A stretch of 53,024 bases of DNA from Microscilla marina ATCC 23134 (GCF_000169175.1 NZ_AAWS01000061.1:1-53024); one strand, 5' to 3'. Positions 17,387 through 26,414 are shown, counted from the stretch's first letter. The notes: generated from the letters alone by a model not told the origin. A program made the numbers and translations.

Positions 17387-17845
17387 TTAGTTAGAAGCCT
17401 GCCAACGCATTTCCAAATATTTGTTGGTAAATCCAAGGCGTTCATACAATCTTTTGGCAGGGTTGTCATGTTCTACGTGCAGTGCCACCGAACCATTGAC
17501 CATTTTGAGGGCAGTTTCCACCAGTTTTTTACCTATGCCAGCTCCCCGATAGCCCTCATGTACCGCAATGTATACCAAAATATTTTCAGGCATATAGTCT
17601 TCCATTTCGGTTTCGTTGAGCACTACTGCGCCTATCAACTGATTATCTTTAGCCTCATCACGCATTGCCAATACCCTGCCTCCTTTGCCTTGTTCGGTGC
17701 TTAGGGCATAATTTATAGCCTTTCGTATATCATTGGCAGGGTCACCATACTTGCCCAAGTGAGTAAATAAAAATTGAGTAATATCGCTTAAAATAGTTTC
17801 AGAATGATTGTTTGATGGTTCTAGTGTTTCAGTTTTAAAACTCAT
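17387..17845 (-). CDS. GNAT family N-acetyltransferase
   Basis: A 152-residue GNAT acetyltransferase. Motif A, the acetyl-CoA pyrophosphate loop, is HEGYRGAGIGKKLVE at about residues 95-109 (R/Q-x-x-G-x-G/A pattern). LHVEHDNPAKRLYERLGF at the C-terminus is the motif B segment. The first 40 residues are a helical extension (NHSETILSDITQFLFTH). The substrate cannot be predicted; small-molecule amines or a protein N-terminus are both possible. The ATG at 17845 overlaps the last bases of the upstream symporter gene by 11 bases, so the pair is translationally coupled, which raises the chance of a link between the transported substrate and acetylation, though this is inference. Confidence 0.9.
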   Translation of the reverse strand: MSFKTETLEPSNNHSETILSDITQFLFTHLGKYGDPANDIRKAINYALSTEQGKGGRVLAMRDEAKDNQLIGAVVLNETEMEDYMPENILVYIAVHEGYRGAGIGKKLVETALKMVNGSVALHVEHDNPAKRLYERLGFTNKYLEMRWQASN

Positions 17846-19286
17846 ACGATTCTTTTTTGTGAAAAATATTTGATAAAGTTATAAATGTAATCAATGACAT
17901 GCTAATGCCAAAGATATTGGCGTCTAAACCCAAGGGCAATGAGAAGCTTTTGCTCGAAGCCAATATTGATAAAACCACTGTAGTAATACCGCCCAGTAGC
18001 ATAGCCCAAATAGCAGCAGTGGGGTGGCTTTTGCGCCAATACAAAGCGCCCAGCAAAGGTACAAACAACCCTGATACCATAAAGGAATAAGAGTATAACA
18101 TAAGACTGAGCACGTTTTGGATAAACGTGGCCAGGAATAAAGCCAAAGCTCCTATAGCTAGAGTAGCCAGTTGTGATACCCGCAACATTTTTTGATCGGA
18201 AAAATTGAAAAAACGTCCCAGAATATCGGTAACTACATTGCCTGAAGCTGCCATGAGACAACTATCGGCGGTAGACATAATGGCCGAAAAGTAGGCAGAA
18301 AGCATGATGCCTAAAAAGCCTACAGGCAATACAGTGCGCAAAAGTAAGGGCAATCCCATCTCTTTGTCAAGGTTGGCTATCGATTCGTAGCCTAAATAGG
18401 CAAACATACCTGCATCAGCGGCTACTCGTGACAATAAGCCAAGCATAACCCCCATGAATGCCATAATAGGATACTCGAATACGCCAGCAATAAACCAGGC
18501 TTTTTTGGCTTGCTTTTCTCCAGCACAAGCATAAATTCGTTGGTAAAGGGTCATACCTACAAACCATATAGGAATGATACTTACACCCCAATTGATGACT
18601 TGAATGAATGATACATTGCTAATATCAAAGAAACTGGGAGGCAATGCTGCTCTGATGCTAGCCCAACCACCTAGCTTGTAAATGGCAATAGGAATACCAA
18701 TAAAGATCAGCCCGCTCATTAATATGATCCACTGGATAGTATCACTGTAAATGACGGCTTTGATGCCACCCATTACGGTATATACCACTACTACCACGCC
18801 CATGATAATCAAGGCAGTGGTCATATCCAGGGACTTGACCGTCGCAGAGGCTAGTTTGGCTCCTGCCAGAATTTGTGAACTGGTAAAGCCTATGTAGCCA
18901 ATACCTGAAATAATACCCGCAATGAGTGCTACCTTAGGGTTATAGAAGTGTTGAAAGATTTGAGGGAAGGTGTAAAATGTGTGATTTTCTTCCAGTTTTT
19001 TGATTTTAGGAATAAGAAAAACCGCCGCAAGCCAGGCACCCAGTAGCCCTGTAAATAGTAACCAACTACCAGCTAACCCCATAGCAAATCCTAATCCTCC
19101 TAAACCAATAGAAAAGCCTCCGCCTACATCAGTTGCTACCACTGACAAGCCTATGTGCCAGCTACCAATATTTCTACCTCCCACGTAGTAGTCCTCCTTG
19201 TTTTGATTTTGGCGCATAAAGTACCAGCCAATCCCCAACATTCCGAGTAAATACACTATAAAAATAAGGATGTCTACAATGTGCAT
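17835..19286 (-). CDS. Sodium:solute symporter family protein
   Basis: A 483-residue sodium/solute symporter (SSS) with about thirteen membrane spans. The first span IVDILIFIVYLLGMLGIGWYF is followed by the family block YYVGGRNIGSWHIGLSVVATDVGGG, where the glycine-rich segment and the conserved aspartate line the sodium site. GGIKAVIYSDTIQWIILM and SAYFSAIMSTADSCLMAASGN (spans 5 and 8, the latter holding the second sodium ligand serines) are also visible. Substrate is undetermined: sugar, proline, pantothenate and solute carriers share these blocks. The coupled GNAT downstream (11-base overlap) may modify the imported compound. No regulator adjoins, and I saw no convincing promoter within its 520-base upstream gap. 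Confidence 0.92.
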   Translation of the reverse strand: MHIVDILIFIVYLLGMLGIGWYFMRQNQNKEDYYVGGRNIGSWHIGLSVVATDVGGGFSIGLGGLGFAMGLAGSWLLFTGLLGAWLAAVFLIPKIKKLEENHTFYTFPQIFQHFYNPKVALIAGIISGIGYIGFTSSQILAGAKLASATVKSLDMTTALIIMGVVVVVYTVMGGIKAVIYSDTIQWIILMSGLIFIGIPIAIYKLGGWASIRAALPPSFFDISNVSFIQVINWGVSIIPIWFVGMTLYQRIYACAGEKQAKKAWFIAGVFEYPIMAFMGVMLGLLSRVAADAGMFAYLGYESIANLDKEMGLPLLLRTVLPVGFLGIMLSAYFSAIMSTADSCLMAASGNVVTDILGRFFNFSDQKMLRVSQLATLAIGALALFLATFIQNVLSLMLYSYSFMVSGLFVPLLGALYWRKSHPTAAIWAMLLGGITTVVLSILASSKSFSLPLGLDANIFGISMSLITFITLSNIFHKKESYEF

Positions 19287-19808
19287 AATAAGTGTGTTTT
19301 AAAATTTGGTGTAAGGCCATCAGTGTAGATTTTTGATCGAAAAAAGCAAGCTTTATATGAAAAACCTTGTAAAATGACCGATTTAAAGAGGTTTACTTGC
19401 TTTTGTCATATTTATTTTTATATATTGGTTGCTTTTTTTTTAACTAAACCCACTTATTGTAGTTGCTCAATCATCTAAAGTATAGGATGACTGTGAATGT
19501 TTGTCTATTCTGTCAATCTATTTTTGCACCTTTTCCCTATCCATAGTACCCAACAATTGATGACTTATTATGTTTATTAGTAGAGCTTTTATGTAAGCGT
19601 GTTATCTGGACGGGAATAAAACTTTTTATTAGTAAGTGAAAGAGATGCTTTAATAAATCGCCAGGCTGTTACCTAAGTCGACCTAGTCGAGTGAACCTAC
19701 AGCATATAATATATGTTTAATTGATGGTGTTCAGGGCGTATTTTAGAGTATAATGACAAATAGGTTTGATGAATAATACATAACTTATTGTAAATCAATA
19801 ATTAACAA
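19287..19808 (+). other. Intergenic gap between the symporter and alr genes (no gene seen)
   Basis: Divergent flanks (symporter on minus, alr on plus). I see no open reading frame with coding character, no tRNA, and no strong hairpin. A TAnnTTTG element (19761-19768) is a possible alr promoter. Confidence 0.5.
19761..19768 (+). promoter_or_regulatory. Candidate -7 element of alr
   Basis: TAGGTTTG matches TAnnTTTG and lies 40 bases before the ATG at 19809. No convincing -33. Confidence 0.4.
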
Positions 19809-20960
19809 ATGTTTGAGACATCCATTATAGAGTTAAGCCAATCGGCATTACAAAAAAATATCAATTTTATTAAGACATTGGCGGGCGATGGAGTACGTAT
19901 GTCCTCGGTAATTAAGGGCAATGCTTATGGGCATGGTATAGACTTGTTTGTGCCAATGGCTGAAAAAGCAGGAGTACGACATTTTAGTGTGTTTTCGGCA
20001 GATGAGGCATTACAAGTGGTGCAAAGCCAGCAACATGGCTCTAAAGTCATGATTATGGGACACATTCACAATGAAGAGTTGTTGTGGGCGATTGAAAATA
20101 ATGTAGAGCTTTTTATTTTTGATTTGGGCAGGCTCGAAACCTCTTTGCAACTTGCGGCTAAAAACAAGGCGCAGGTACGCATTCATTTACACCTCGAAAC
20201 AGGCATGAATCGTTTGGGGCTAGAAGAAGATGAGCTACTCAAGGCGATTGACTTATTGAAGAAATACCCTGATTGTTTTCACTTAGAGGGAGTATGTACT
20301 CACTACGCGGGTGCTGAGAGTATTGCCAACTATGCCAGAGTCAAGTCCCAGATTCACGAGTACAAACGCCGAACCAGGTTGTTATCCAGACATGAAATAT
20401 CGCCTAAATATCAACATACTGCCTGTTCTGCAGCGTTGGTATCTTATCCACAAACCCGTATGGATATGGTAAGAGTGGGGATTCTGCAATATGGTTTTTT
20501 TCCTACCCAAGAAACCCTCATTCAGTACCTTAAGAATAAAGAAGACAAAACCGATCCCCTGGCCAGGGTACTAAATTGGAAAAGTAGAATTATGTCAACC
20601 AAAGAGGTAAGCACGGGAGAGTTTGTAGGGTATGGCACCACTTACATGGCTGCTGCCGATTCGCGTATTGCGGTGGTACCAGTGGGTTATGCGCAGGGCT
20701 ATAGCCGTTTGCTAAGCAACCAGGGAAGGGTACTTATCTGTGGCAAACAACTAAGTGTGATAGGAACAGTCAATATGAATTTGATTTTGGTAGACCTTAC
20801 AGAAGCGCCTGAGGCTCAACCGGGTGACGAAGTAGTATTGATAGGGTCACAGGGTGATTTGAGTATTTCGGTGGCTTCCTTCGGAGAGTTTACTAATCAA
20901 CTAAACTACGAGCTTTTGACAAGATTGCCTATGAGCATACCACGTAAAGTGGTGAGCTAG
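19809..20960 (+). CDS. alr: Alanine racemase
   Basis: A 383-residue PLP racemase making D-alanine for peptidoglycan. The PLP lysine K36 sits in SSVIKGNAYGHG, the classic Alr motif. The barrel continues with RIHLHLETGMNRLGL and HYAGAESI. The C-terminal beta domain begins near residue 245 and carries the catalytic tyrosine in VGYGTTYMA and the loop VGYAQGYSRLLSNQGRVLICG. The usual C/N-M-D segment near residue 318 reads VNMNLILVDLT, with Asn instead of the common Asp, a variation I have seen in other alanine racemases. The next gene, 35 bases downstream on the same strand, is a second member of the alanine-racemase fold, so the two are co-transcribed. Cytoplasmic. Confidence 0.93.
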   Translation: MFETSIIELSQSALQKNINFIKTLAGDGVRMSSVIKGNAYGHGIDLFVPMAEKAGVRHFSVFSADEALQVVQSQQHGSKVMIMGHIHNEELLWAIENNVELFIFDLGRLETSLQLAAKNKAQVRIHLHLETGMNRLGLEEDELLKAIDLLKKYPDCFHLEGVCTHYAGAESIANYARVKSQIHEYKRRTRLLSRHEISPKYQHTACSAALVSYPQTRMDMVRVGILQYGFFPTQETLIQYLKNKEDKTDPLARVLNWKSRIMSTKEVSTGEFVGYGTTYMAAADSRIAVVPVGYAQGYSRLLSNQGRVLICGKQLSVIGTVNMNLILVDLTEAPEAQPGDEVVLIGSQGDLSISVASFGEFTNQLNYELLTRLPMSIPRKVVS

Positions 20961-20995
20961 GGCATTGAATATATTTTTAACCAATTACCAGATAC

Positions 20996-22066
20996 ATGGC
21001 ATTTATAAAACTTTACAGAAACAAGTTAAAACATAATTATCAATTTTTACAAGGCTTATTCGGTCAGCAGAATATTCAATGGGGCATTGTTACAAAGCTT
21101 CTTTGCGGTAATCAGAAATACATCGAGGAGGTAATAAACCTCGGAATAACAGAGTTGTGTGACTCACGTATCAGTAACCTCAAATTAATCAAGAAGATTA
21201 ACAAAGATATTACTACTGTATATATTAAGCCGCCAGCAAAGCGTAGCATTAAAAGTATTGTTACCTATGCTGATGTCAGTCTTAATACTGAATACTTTAC
21301 AATTAAATTGTTATCAGAAGAAGCCCAACGCCAGAATAAAACCCACCGGGTAGTGATTATGCTTGAGTTGGGTGACTTGCGGGAAGGAGTGATGAGGGAA
21401 GAGATCATTGATTTTTATGAAAAAATATTTCAACTACCCAATATTAAAGTGGTAGGGTTGGGCACCAACTTGAATTGTTTGCATGGAGTAATGCCTTCAG
21501 AAGATAAATTGATTCAGCTGAGCCTTTACAAGCAAATTATTGAATTGAAATTTAAACGAAAAATTCCTTTTATATCTGCCGGAACTACCGTTACATTGCC
21601 TTTACTATTACATAAACAATTGCCCGATGGTGTCAATCACTTCCGTTTGGGAGAGGCGTTGTTTTGGGGAAATAACTTGTTTGACAGCTCCATTATAGAG
21701 GGCATGGAAACTGATGTATTGGAGTTGTTTGCTGAGATCATAGAAGTAAACGAAAAGCCGGTAGTACCTGCTGGAGTACTTGCTGAAAATCCCAGTGGGG
21801 AAGTATTTGATGTAAGTGAGGAAGATTTTGGACGCACTACTTTTAGGGGGATTTTGGATGTAGGTTTGCTTGACATTAATCCCGATTTTTTGATTCCTCA
21901 AGACAAAGACCTGGAGGTAGTAGGTGCCAGTTCTGATATGTTGATACTTGACTTAAAAGACAACGGCAAAAACTATAAAGTAGGCGACTTGGTAGCCTTT
22001 AAACTAAAATATATGGGAGCATTGGGTTTGCTCAACTCTAACTATATAGAAAAAGTAGTAGAGTAA
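20996..22066 (+). CDS. Alanine/ornithine/lysine-racemase-like PLP enzyme
   Basis: A 356-residue PLP protein with the alanine-racemase barrel, closest in pattern to ornithine racemase (Orr) and broad-specificity amino-acid racemases. The PLP lysine K34 is in GIVTKLLCGNQ instead of the Alr KGNAYGHG. LELGDLREGVMREEI and GLGTNLNCLHGVMPS are typical of this branch, as is SAGTTVTLPLL. The C-terminal part contains ENPSGEVFDVSEEDFGRTTFRGILDVGLLDI and ends GALGLLNSNYIEKV. It does not look like a duplicate of alr but a distinct family. Substrate unknown: ornithine, lysine or another basic or polar amino acid; D-ornithine or a non-canonical D-amino acid in peptidoglycan is conceivable. Shares a transcript with alr; a terminator follows the gene. 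Confidence 0.82.
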   Translation: MAFIKLYRNKLKHNYQFLQGLFGQQNIQWGIVTKLLCGNQKYIEEVINLGITELCDSRISNLKLIKKINKDITTVYIKPPAKRSIKSIVTYADVSLNTEYFTIKLLSEEAQRQNKTHRVVIMLELGDLREGVMREEIIDFYEKIFQLPNIKVVGLGTNLNCLHGVMPSEDKLIQLSLYKQIIELKFKRKIPFISAGTTVTLPLLLHKQLPDGVNHFRLGEALFWGNNLFDSSIIEGMETDVLELFAEIIEVNEKPVVPAGVLAENPSGEVFDVSEEDFGRTTFRGILDVGLLDINPDFLIPQDKDLEVVGASSDMLILDLKDNGKNYKVGDLVAFKLKYMGALGLLNSNYIEKVVE

Positions 22067-22095
22067 ATATTTTGGACAAATTATACTATACAAAG

Positions 22096-22132
22096 CCCCG
22101 TCTATTGATAATAGCACGGGGTTATTTTTTTT
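22096..22132 (+). terminator. Intrinsic terminator after the racemase pair
   Basis: CCCCGT-CTATT pairs with AATAG-C-ACGGGG (11 bp, one bulge, short loop), followed by a T-rich tract. Located 30 bases after the stop. Confidence 0.92.
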
Positions 22133-22254
22133 AAACGGCTCTGTAATAATGCCCTTTCTTTTAATTTATACTAAGCACTGAGTCCCTACTGTAGCTCACC
22201 ACTACTATTCTATGGGGTACACAGTTTGGTGAACATCCTTGCCAGCAAAACGTC

Positions 22255-22551
22255 TTATGAATGCCTTTTCTCTAATACTTTTACTATATCCTTGAGCTCT
22301 AACCCTTTGTAATTGAGCAGCAACAGCAGGTGATAAATCAAATCAGCGGCTTCTTCTTTGAGCAACTCTTCGGTACCATTTACGGCTTCTATTACTGTTT
22401 CTACAGCTTCTTCTCCTACTTTTTGCGCCACCTTATTTACTCCTTTTTGGGCTATTTTAGAGGTATAAGATTCTTCTGATGGGTTTTGCAGACGGTCTTG
22501 GATGACTTTTTCCAGTTTGCTCAAAAACGCCAAACTCTGCTCGTTATTCAT
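22255..22551 (-). CDS. hisE: Phosphoribosyl-ATP pyrophosphohydrolase (stand-alone HisE)
   Basis: A 98-residue MazG-fold enzyme hydrolysing phosphoribosyl-ATP to phosphoribosyl-AMP, step two of histidine biosynthesis. The family pattern is clear: LEKVIQDRLQNPSEESYTSKI, KVAQKVGEEAVETVIEAVNG with the acidic metal-binding EExxE core at about 58-61, and LKEEAADLIYHLLLLL. HisI activity is not fused, unlike the bifunctional HisIE of many Bacteroidota, so a separate hisI would be needed elsewhere. It stands alone between the racemase terminator and a binding-lipoprotein gene, away from other his genes. No anomaly in length. A nonspecific nucleotide pyrophosphatase role is a less likely alternative. 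Confidence 0.92.
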   Translation of the reverse strand: MNNEQSLAFLSKLEKVIQDRLQNPSEESYTSKIAQKGVNKVAQKVGEEAVETVIEAVNGTEELLKEEAADLIYHLLLLLNYKGLELKDIVKVLEKRHS

Positions 22552-22631
22552 TTTTATGTATAGTTTAATTAATTCAAAAACGCTTTACAAATGTATAAAA
22601 AAGCAGGATTTAAGTAAGTTTTCGGCACTAA

Positions 22632-23534
22632 TTATTGATATAGCTTTTTGCACAGTTCTATGGCCGTTTGTGGAGCGTCGAGCCCAAAGCCCAGCAGTGC
22701 CTCTTCGTCGAGGTGAATAATGCGCCCCATTCGCCTCGCTCTGGAATCGAACAATACGGGCATTTCAAACATCTTATCGCCAATACTATCCCAGCTTTTA
22801 TTGCTCATGAGTATATAGTCAGGGTTGGCTTGCTGCATCATTACTGGGGTAAGCCTACGCATTCCTTCAATAGCCAATACATCGGCTGCATTTTTGGCTA
22901 TGGCCAATTGAATGATAGCTTCGCCGGCTGTTTTGTATCCTGCTACCAGTATATTGGTGCCTCGTGCCAGTACATACATTACTTTTACAGTATCTTTACG
23001 TTTTTTTTTCATCGTCGGAATCAGTCGTAAAGTGCTGTCCAGTCGTTGTACGATTTTTTCTCCGGCAGCTTTCTTATTTAGTCTTATCGCAATTTTTCTG
23101 ATCAATGCCTTGGTCGAATCAATGTGGGGTGGGTTGTTGTATCGCACATAATCTACACCTTCTGCCAAAATGTTATTCATTTTTTCTTCCGGACTACCTT
23201 TTATGTCTGACAACACCAAGTCAGGTTCGTGTTTCATTACCAGTTTGCTTCTGAGCACCCGTCCATAGCCTACCTGCGGCAACGAATCGTGCGAGGTGCG
23301 CCTATCTACTGCCACTACTTTGTTGCCCATTCCCAGTTCAAACACAATTTGGGTAATGGTCTTGCCTATAGTGACAATTCTTTTATAATTTTTTTGGGGT
23401 GGTAATTTGATTTTTTTTGCTGTGTCTTTCTTATTGGTTACTTTGGTAGAGTCACCGGCTTGTTTTGACTGGTCTTTTGTACAAGCAAAAGCCAGTGCTA
23501 ACAAAGGGATAAGTATAAGTTTTCTGGATAGCAT
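22632..23534 (-). CDS. ABC transporter substrate-binding lipoprotein (heme/cobalamin-type helical backbone receptor)
   Basis: A 300-residue exported binding protein. I start at the ATG at 23534, which gives MLSRKLILIPLLALAFACTKD: a short basic n-region, hydrophobic core and lipobox FAC at residues 17-19. An in-frame upstream ATG at 23600 adds residues without signal character. After a lysine/threonine-rich linker the family begins at KRIVTIGKTITQIVFELGMGNKVVAVDRRTSHD, then PQVGYGRVLRSKLVMKHEPDLVLSD, the order of HmuT/BtuF type helical-backbone metal receptors. A long central helix and the second lobe NPDYILMSNKSWDSIGD follow. Ligand is probably heme, vitamin B12 or a metallophore. No permease or ATPase is adjacent. 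It lies just downstream of secG on the same strand, but a terminator separates them. Confidence 0.88.
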   Translation of the reverse strand: MLSRKLILIPLLALAFACTKDQSKQAGDSTKVTNKKDTAKKIKLPPQKNYKRIVTIGKTITQIVFELGMGNKVVAVDRRTSHDSLPQVGYGRVLRSKLVMKHEPDLVLSDIKGSPEEKMNNILAEGVDYVRYNNPPHIDSTKALIRKIAIRLNKKAAGEKIVQRLDSTLRLIPTMKKKRKDTVKVMYVLARGTNILVAGYKTAGEAIIQLAIAKNAADVLAIEGMRRLTPVMMQQANPDYILMSNKSWDSIGDKMFEMPVLFDSRARRMGRIIHLDEEALLGFGLDAPQTAIELCKKLYQ

Positions 23535-23623
23535 ATAACAAAGTAAGTTTTGGGTTGTTCGTTTGTTCAATATTAACAAATATTCTGAAACTGACCGCAC
23601 ATGTACATTACTTTGTTAGGCAT

Positions 23624-23655
23624 AAAAAAAGGAAATGTAACGAATTACACTTCCT
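23624..23655 (-). terminator. Terminator of secG
   Basis: On the minus strand AGGAAGTGTAA pairs with TTACATTTCCT (11 bp, one G-U) around a 4-base loop, followed by a T run. Positioned 45 bases after the secG stop and before the binding-lipoprotein gene. Confidence 0.88.
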
Positions 23656-23699
23656 GTCTAATTTTTTGTGATGGGCGATACTGCCGATCAATCTTAGGG

Positions 23700-24080
23700 T
23701 TATTTCTTGTCAGCAGGTTTGTTGTTACCTTCAGCAGGTTTTGTAGCTTGGTTAGAAGGGGTCGTTTTTTTAGGGGCTGTGTTGCCAGAGGTGTTCCCCG
23801 GAACAGTAGCTTCGATTCCTTCTGGGTTGTCGTCTCCTGAGTTTCCGCCTTTTCCGCTAATTGCAGGTACCTTAGTGATTAATACTAGTACAAACAATGC
23901 CACAGCAAATCCCCAAGTAACTTTTTCTAGCAAGTCTCCTGTTTTTTTTACTCCAATCATTGGGCTTGAACTACCACCAAATGAGCTGTTCAATCCGCCA
24001 CCCTTAGAGTTTTGTGCCAATACTACTAATACCAACAATACGGCAACAATGATGATTAAGACGATTATTATGTTATACAT
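23700..24080 (-). CDS. secG: Preprotein translocase subunit SecG
   Basis: A 126-residue SecG, the small accessory subunit of the SecYEG translocon in the inner membrane. It has the standard two-helix hairpin: span 1 IIIVLIIIVAVLLVLVVLAQ (residues 4-23), the conserved loop NSKGGGLNSSFGG, and span 2 VTWGFAVALFVLVLITKV at about 52-69. The C-terminal 50 residues are unusually long and rich in Pro, Asn, Thr and Lys (GNNKPADKK at the end), a tail common in Bacteroidota SecG and of unknown role. A promoter of the Bacteroidota type lies upstream and a terminator directly downstream, so the gene is transcribed alone. Confidence 0.95.
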   Translation of the reverse strand: MYNIIIVLIIIVAVLLVLVVLAQNSKGGGLNSSFGGSSSPMIGVKKTGDLLEKVTWGFAVALFVLVLITKVPAISGKGGNSGDDNPEGIEATVPGNTSGNTAPKKTTPSNQATKPAEGNNKPADKK

Positions 24081-24110
24081 ACTTTCCGCAATTTTCTTAG
24101 TTTAGGGCTG

Positions 24111-24143
24111 CAAAGTTAAGGTTTTCTAATTATTAAAAACAAA
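24111..24143 (-). promoter_or_regulatory. Promoter of secG
   Basis: On the minus strand TTTG (plus 24140-24143) lies 21 bases before TAACTTTG (24111-24118), fitting the Bacteroidota -33/-7 pattern with a slightly long spacer. Transcription would start about 25 bases before the ATG. Confidence 0.5.
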
Positions 24144-24463
24144 TAAATAAAAAAACTTTTCTAACAATTTATTTGGTTTAAACTCTTATTTGCTTGTTCT
24201 ATCTTTTGAAAGAAGGGTGGATCATTTACCTAATTGCAATACAAGTACCCCAAAGCTGCCGGGCAAAGCACTACTGTGTAGAAGCTTGTGTATGTGGCAA
24301 GTCGTGGTGCTTGTAATGTAGGACAATGGTTTGATTGCAAACATTTTTTTAGTTTTGTATAAAAATAATGATCATTGTATTTCACCGTTGATCTTTGGCA
24401 CAGTCAGCCTGTTTTATACCAGATTGTACACTCAACAGCCATATTATTTTGAAAATATTTCGT

Positions 24464-24471
24464 TATATTTG
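24464..24471 (+). promoter_or_regulatory. Candidate -7 element of the histidine-kinase cluster
   Basis: TATATTTG matches TAnnTTTG exactly and lies 23 bases before the ATG of the first kinase. No clear -33 at standard distance (TTTTG lies 12 bases upstream). Confidence 0.45.
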
Positions 24472-24494
24472 ATAAAAGCGACTCTTACAGGTTT

Positions 24495-26414
24495 ATGAAA
24501 TACCCTTTTTATATATTTTTTATTAGTTTTTGTTCACTTTTGTACACTACTGCTTATACTCAAACAGTCCTTTCGGGCAAAGTGGTAGACGACAAGAGCC
24601 TTCCGGTAGACCATGCCAAGGTGTACCTCAAAAACTTTCCCAATTATTATACACTTACCAATCGTTTGGGCAACTTTAAGCTTGAAATTACAGTTTCGCC
24701 AGATCAATTTGATATTGGTAAAATGGCGGCACGCAAAAAGGGTTTCGAAATGAAAACTCCGGCACAAATTAGAGGTAATCAAGTATTGATGAAACTATAC
24801 AAGCAGGTGCCCAAGCAACAAGTAACTACCACTAAGCTGCCGTTGATTGCTGAGAATACCATAGAGAAAATTGACGACCCAAAGACAAGAACACGCTCTA
24901 TTATCAATAAACTCAAGAAAGGCAAGCCATTGCACCCTGCCGAAGTAGAACACTTGGCTGGATTGGTGTTTAAAATAGATCGCTTGACCAATCAGATATT
25001 GCTGGACAAAGAAACCAATAAACAAACCATTGATAGTTTGAAGCAAGAAATAGGCACGCTTAAGGAGTCTATGGTAAGTACCCAGGGCAGCCACAATGAA
25101 TTGGTTCAAGGCAAACTTGCCCAACTAAACAAAAGCCTGAAAGAAAAGGATGAGTTGCTGGCACATAACATCCAAAAACGACAAGAAGCCGAACAAAGAA
25201 AACAAGATTTGGTCAAGGTACGCAAGAAAAAAACGCAATGGCAAATTTTTGGGTTGGTAGCATTGGTGCTGGTACTTATGATACTGTTGGTGGTGTTTTA
25301 CCTGAGAAGCCGTGGACGCAAACGATTGCAACAAACATTGCTAGAGGCACAACGCAGCAAAGATGATTTGGCCAAAGGGCAGCAAGAGATTAAAGTAAAA
25401 AATGATGAGTTAGAGCAGATTCAAACTTCTAAGGAGATTCTCACTACCACCATTGCGCATGACTTGCGTAACCCGCTCAACGTAATCATGGGGTATAGTA
25501 CCGAAGAAACTGCTGACTGCCCCAAAGAAACTCTCAAGACACGCCTGGGCGAAATTCACTTTGCCAGCCAACGTATAGAGTCATACATAGATGACATTGT
25601 GGCGATTCAAAAATACGCCTACTCTGGCCTGAAGGTAGCCACCGAAAGCAACTCATTGTATGAGGTAGCAGAAATGGCAGTGGCACAAATGCGCCCTTTT
25701 ATCAAACAAAAAAGCCTACAGGTACACAACAACTTCCCCGAAAACCTGTACAGCTTATTTAACTTTAAATTTATAGAACGGGTGTTTATCAATCTGCTCA
25801 ACAATGCCATCAAATTTACCCCTACCGGAGGCAGCATTCGCTTTGATGCTGAGGTAAAAGGACAAGTTATTCACGTAAGTTTCTCAGATACAGGCGAAGG
25901 CATCTCCAAAGAAAAGTTTAAAGAAATTTTTGAACCCTTTGTAAACAAAGATGCCCGACATTTTGCCAGCGAAACCTCTAGCAGTCTTGGGTTAGTTTTT
26001 TGTAAAATAGCCCTAGAGTCGCACGGAAGTAAAATAGGGGTTACCTCAGAACTGGGGCAAGGTACTACTTTTACCTTTGACCTTGCCTATACCCACAAGA
26101 AACCCCAAAAATCGTATTTGCCGGGCAAAACCTCGGTAAGCACGCTCAACGGCAAAAGTAAAAAGAATGGCACTGCTCCGATAGGTGCTCAAGGCACTAT
26201 TCAGTTGAGCGAGGAAGATAAGTCGGTATTGCGCCCTTTTGTCAAAGAATTGAATCATTATGAGTTATACGAGGTAAGCGATTTGGAAGAGGTGCTGGCA
26301 AGGCTCAATACCAGCGAAAATGCTAACCTGGCTCAGTGGAAAAAGGCGTTGCAAAATGCCATTGACAACTACAATGAACTGGAATATAAAGAATTGGTAA
26401 AATCTATTGCCTGA
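24495..26414 (+). CDS. Sensor histidine kinase with carboxypeptidase-regulatory-like N-terminal domain (HK1)
   Basis: A 639-residue membrane kinase. Residues 1-22 are a signal peptide (SFCSLLYTTAYTQT). Residues 24-105 look like a carboxypeptidase-regulatory-like beta-sandwich (VLSGKVVDDKSLPVDHAKVYLKNF). A coiled coil follows at about 165-245, a membrane span (IFGLVALVLVLMILLVVFYL) near 250-270, and a cytoplasmic coiled coil. The HisKA box has His322 in IAHDLRNPLNV; the ATPase domain has FINLLNNAIKFTP, FSDTGEGI and SSLGLVFCK. The G2 box reads SSSLGL instead of the STGxGL of its two neighbours. Downstream is a conserved tail of about 65 residues (from about 572) shared by all three kinases. No receiver domain, so phosphate must go to a separate regulator, most simply the receiver-cyclase at 32314. 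Confidence 0.92.
   Translation: MKYPFYIFFISFCSLLYTTAYTQTVLSGKVVDDKSLPVDHAKVYLKNFPNYYTLTNRLGNFKLEITVSPDQFDIGKMAARKKGFEMKTPAQIRGNQVLMKLYKQVPKQQVTTTKLPLIAENTIEKIDDPKTRTRSIINKLKKGKPLHPAEVEHLAGLVFKIDRLTNQILLDKETNKQTIDSLKQEIGTLKESMVSTQGSHNELVQGKLAQLNKSLKEKDELLAHNIQKRQEAEQRKQDLVKVRKKKTQWQIFGLVALVLVLMILLVVFYLRSRGRKRLQQTLLEAQRSKDDLAKGQQEIKVKNDELEQIQTSKEILTTTIAHDLRNPLNVIMGYSTEETADCPKETLKTRLGEIHFASQRIESYIDDIVAIQKYAYSGLKVATESNSLYEVAEMAVAQMRPFIKQKSLQVHNNFPENLYSLFNFKFIERVFINLLNNAIKFTPTGGSIRFDAEVKGQVIHVSFSDTGEGISKEKFKEIFEPFVNKDARHFASETSSSLGLVFCKIALESHGSKIGVTSELGQGTTFTFDLAYTHKKPQKSYLPGKTSVSTLNGKSKKNGTAPIGAQGTIQLSEEDKSVLRPFVKELNHYELYEVSDLEEVLARLNTSENANLAQWKKALQNAIDNYNELEYKELVKSIA

Larger units (their letters stand above)
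24081..24494. other. Intergenic gap between secG and the first histidine kinase (no gene seen)
   Basis: Divergent promoters at both ends (24111-24143 on minus; 24464-24471 on plus). I see no open reading frame of note, RNA gene or strong hairpin in the middle. Confidence 0.5.
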
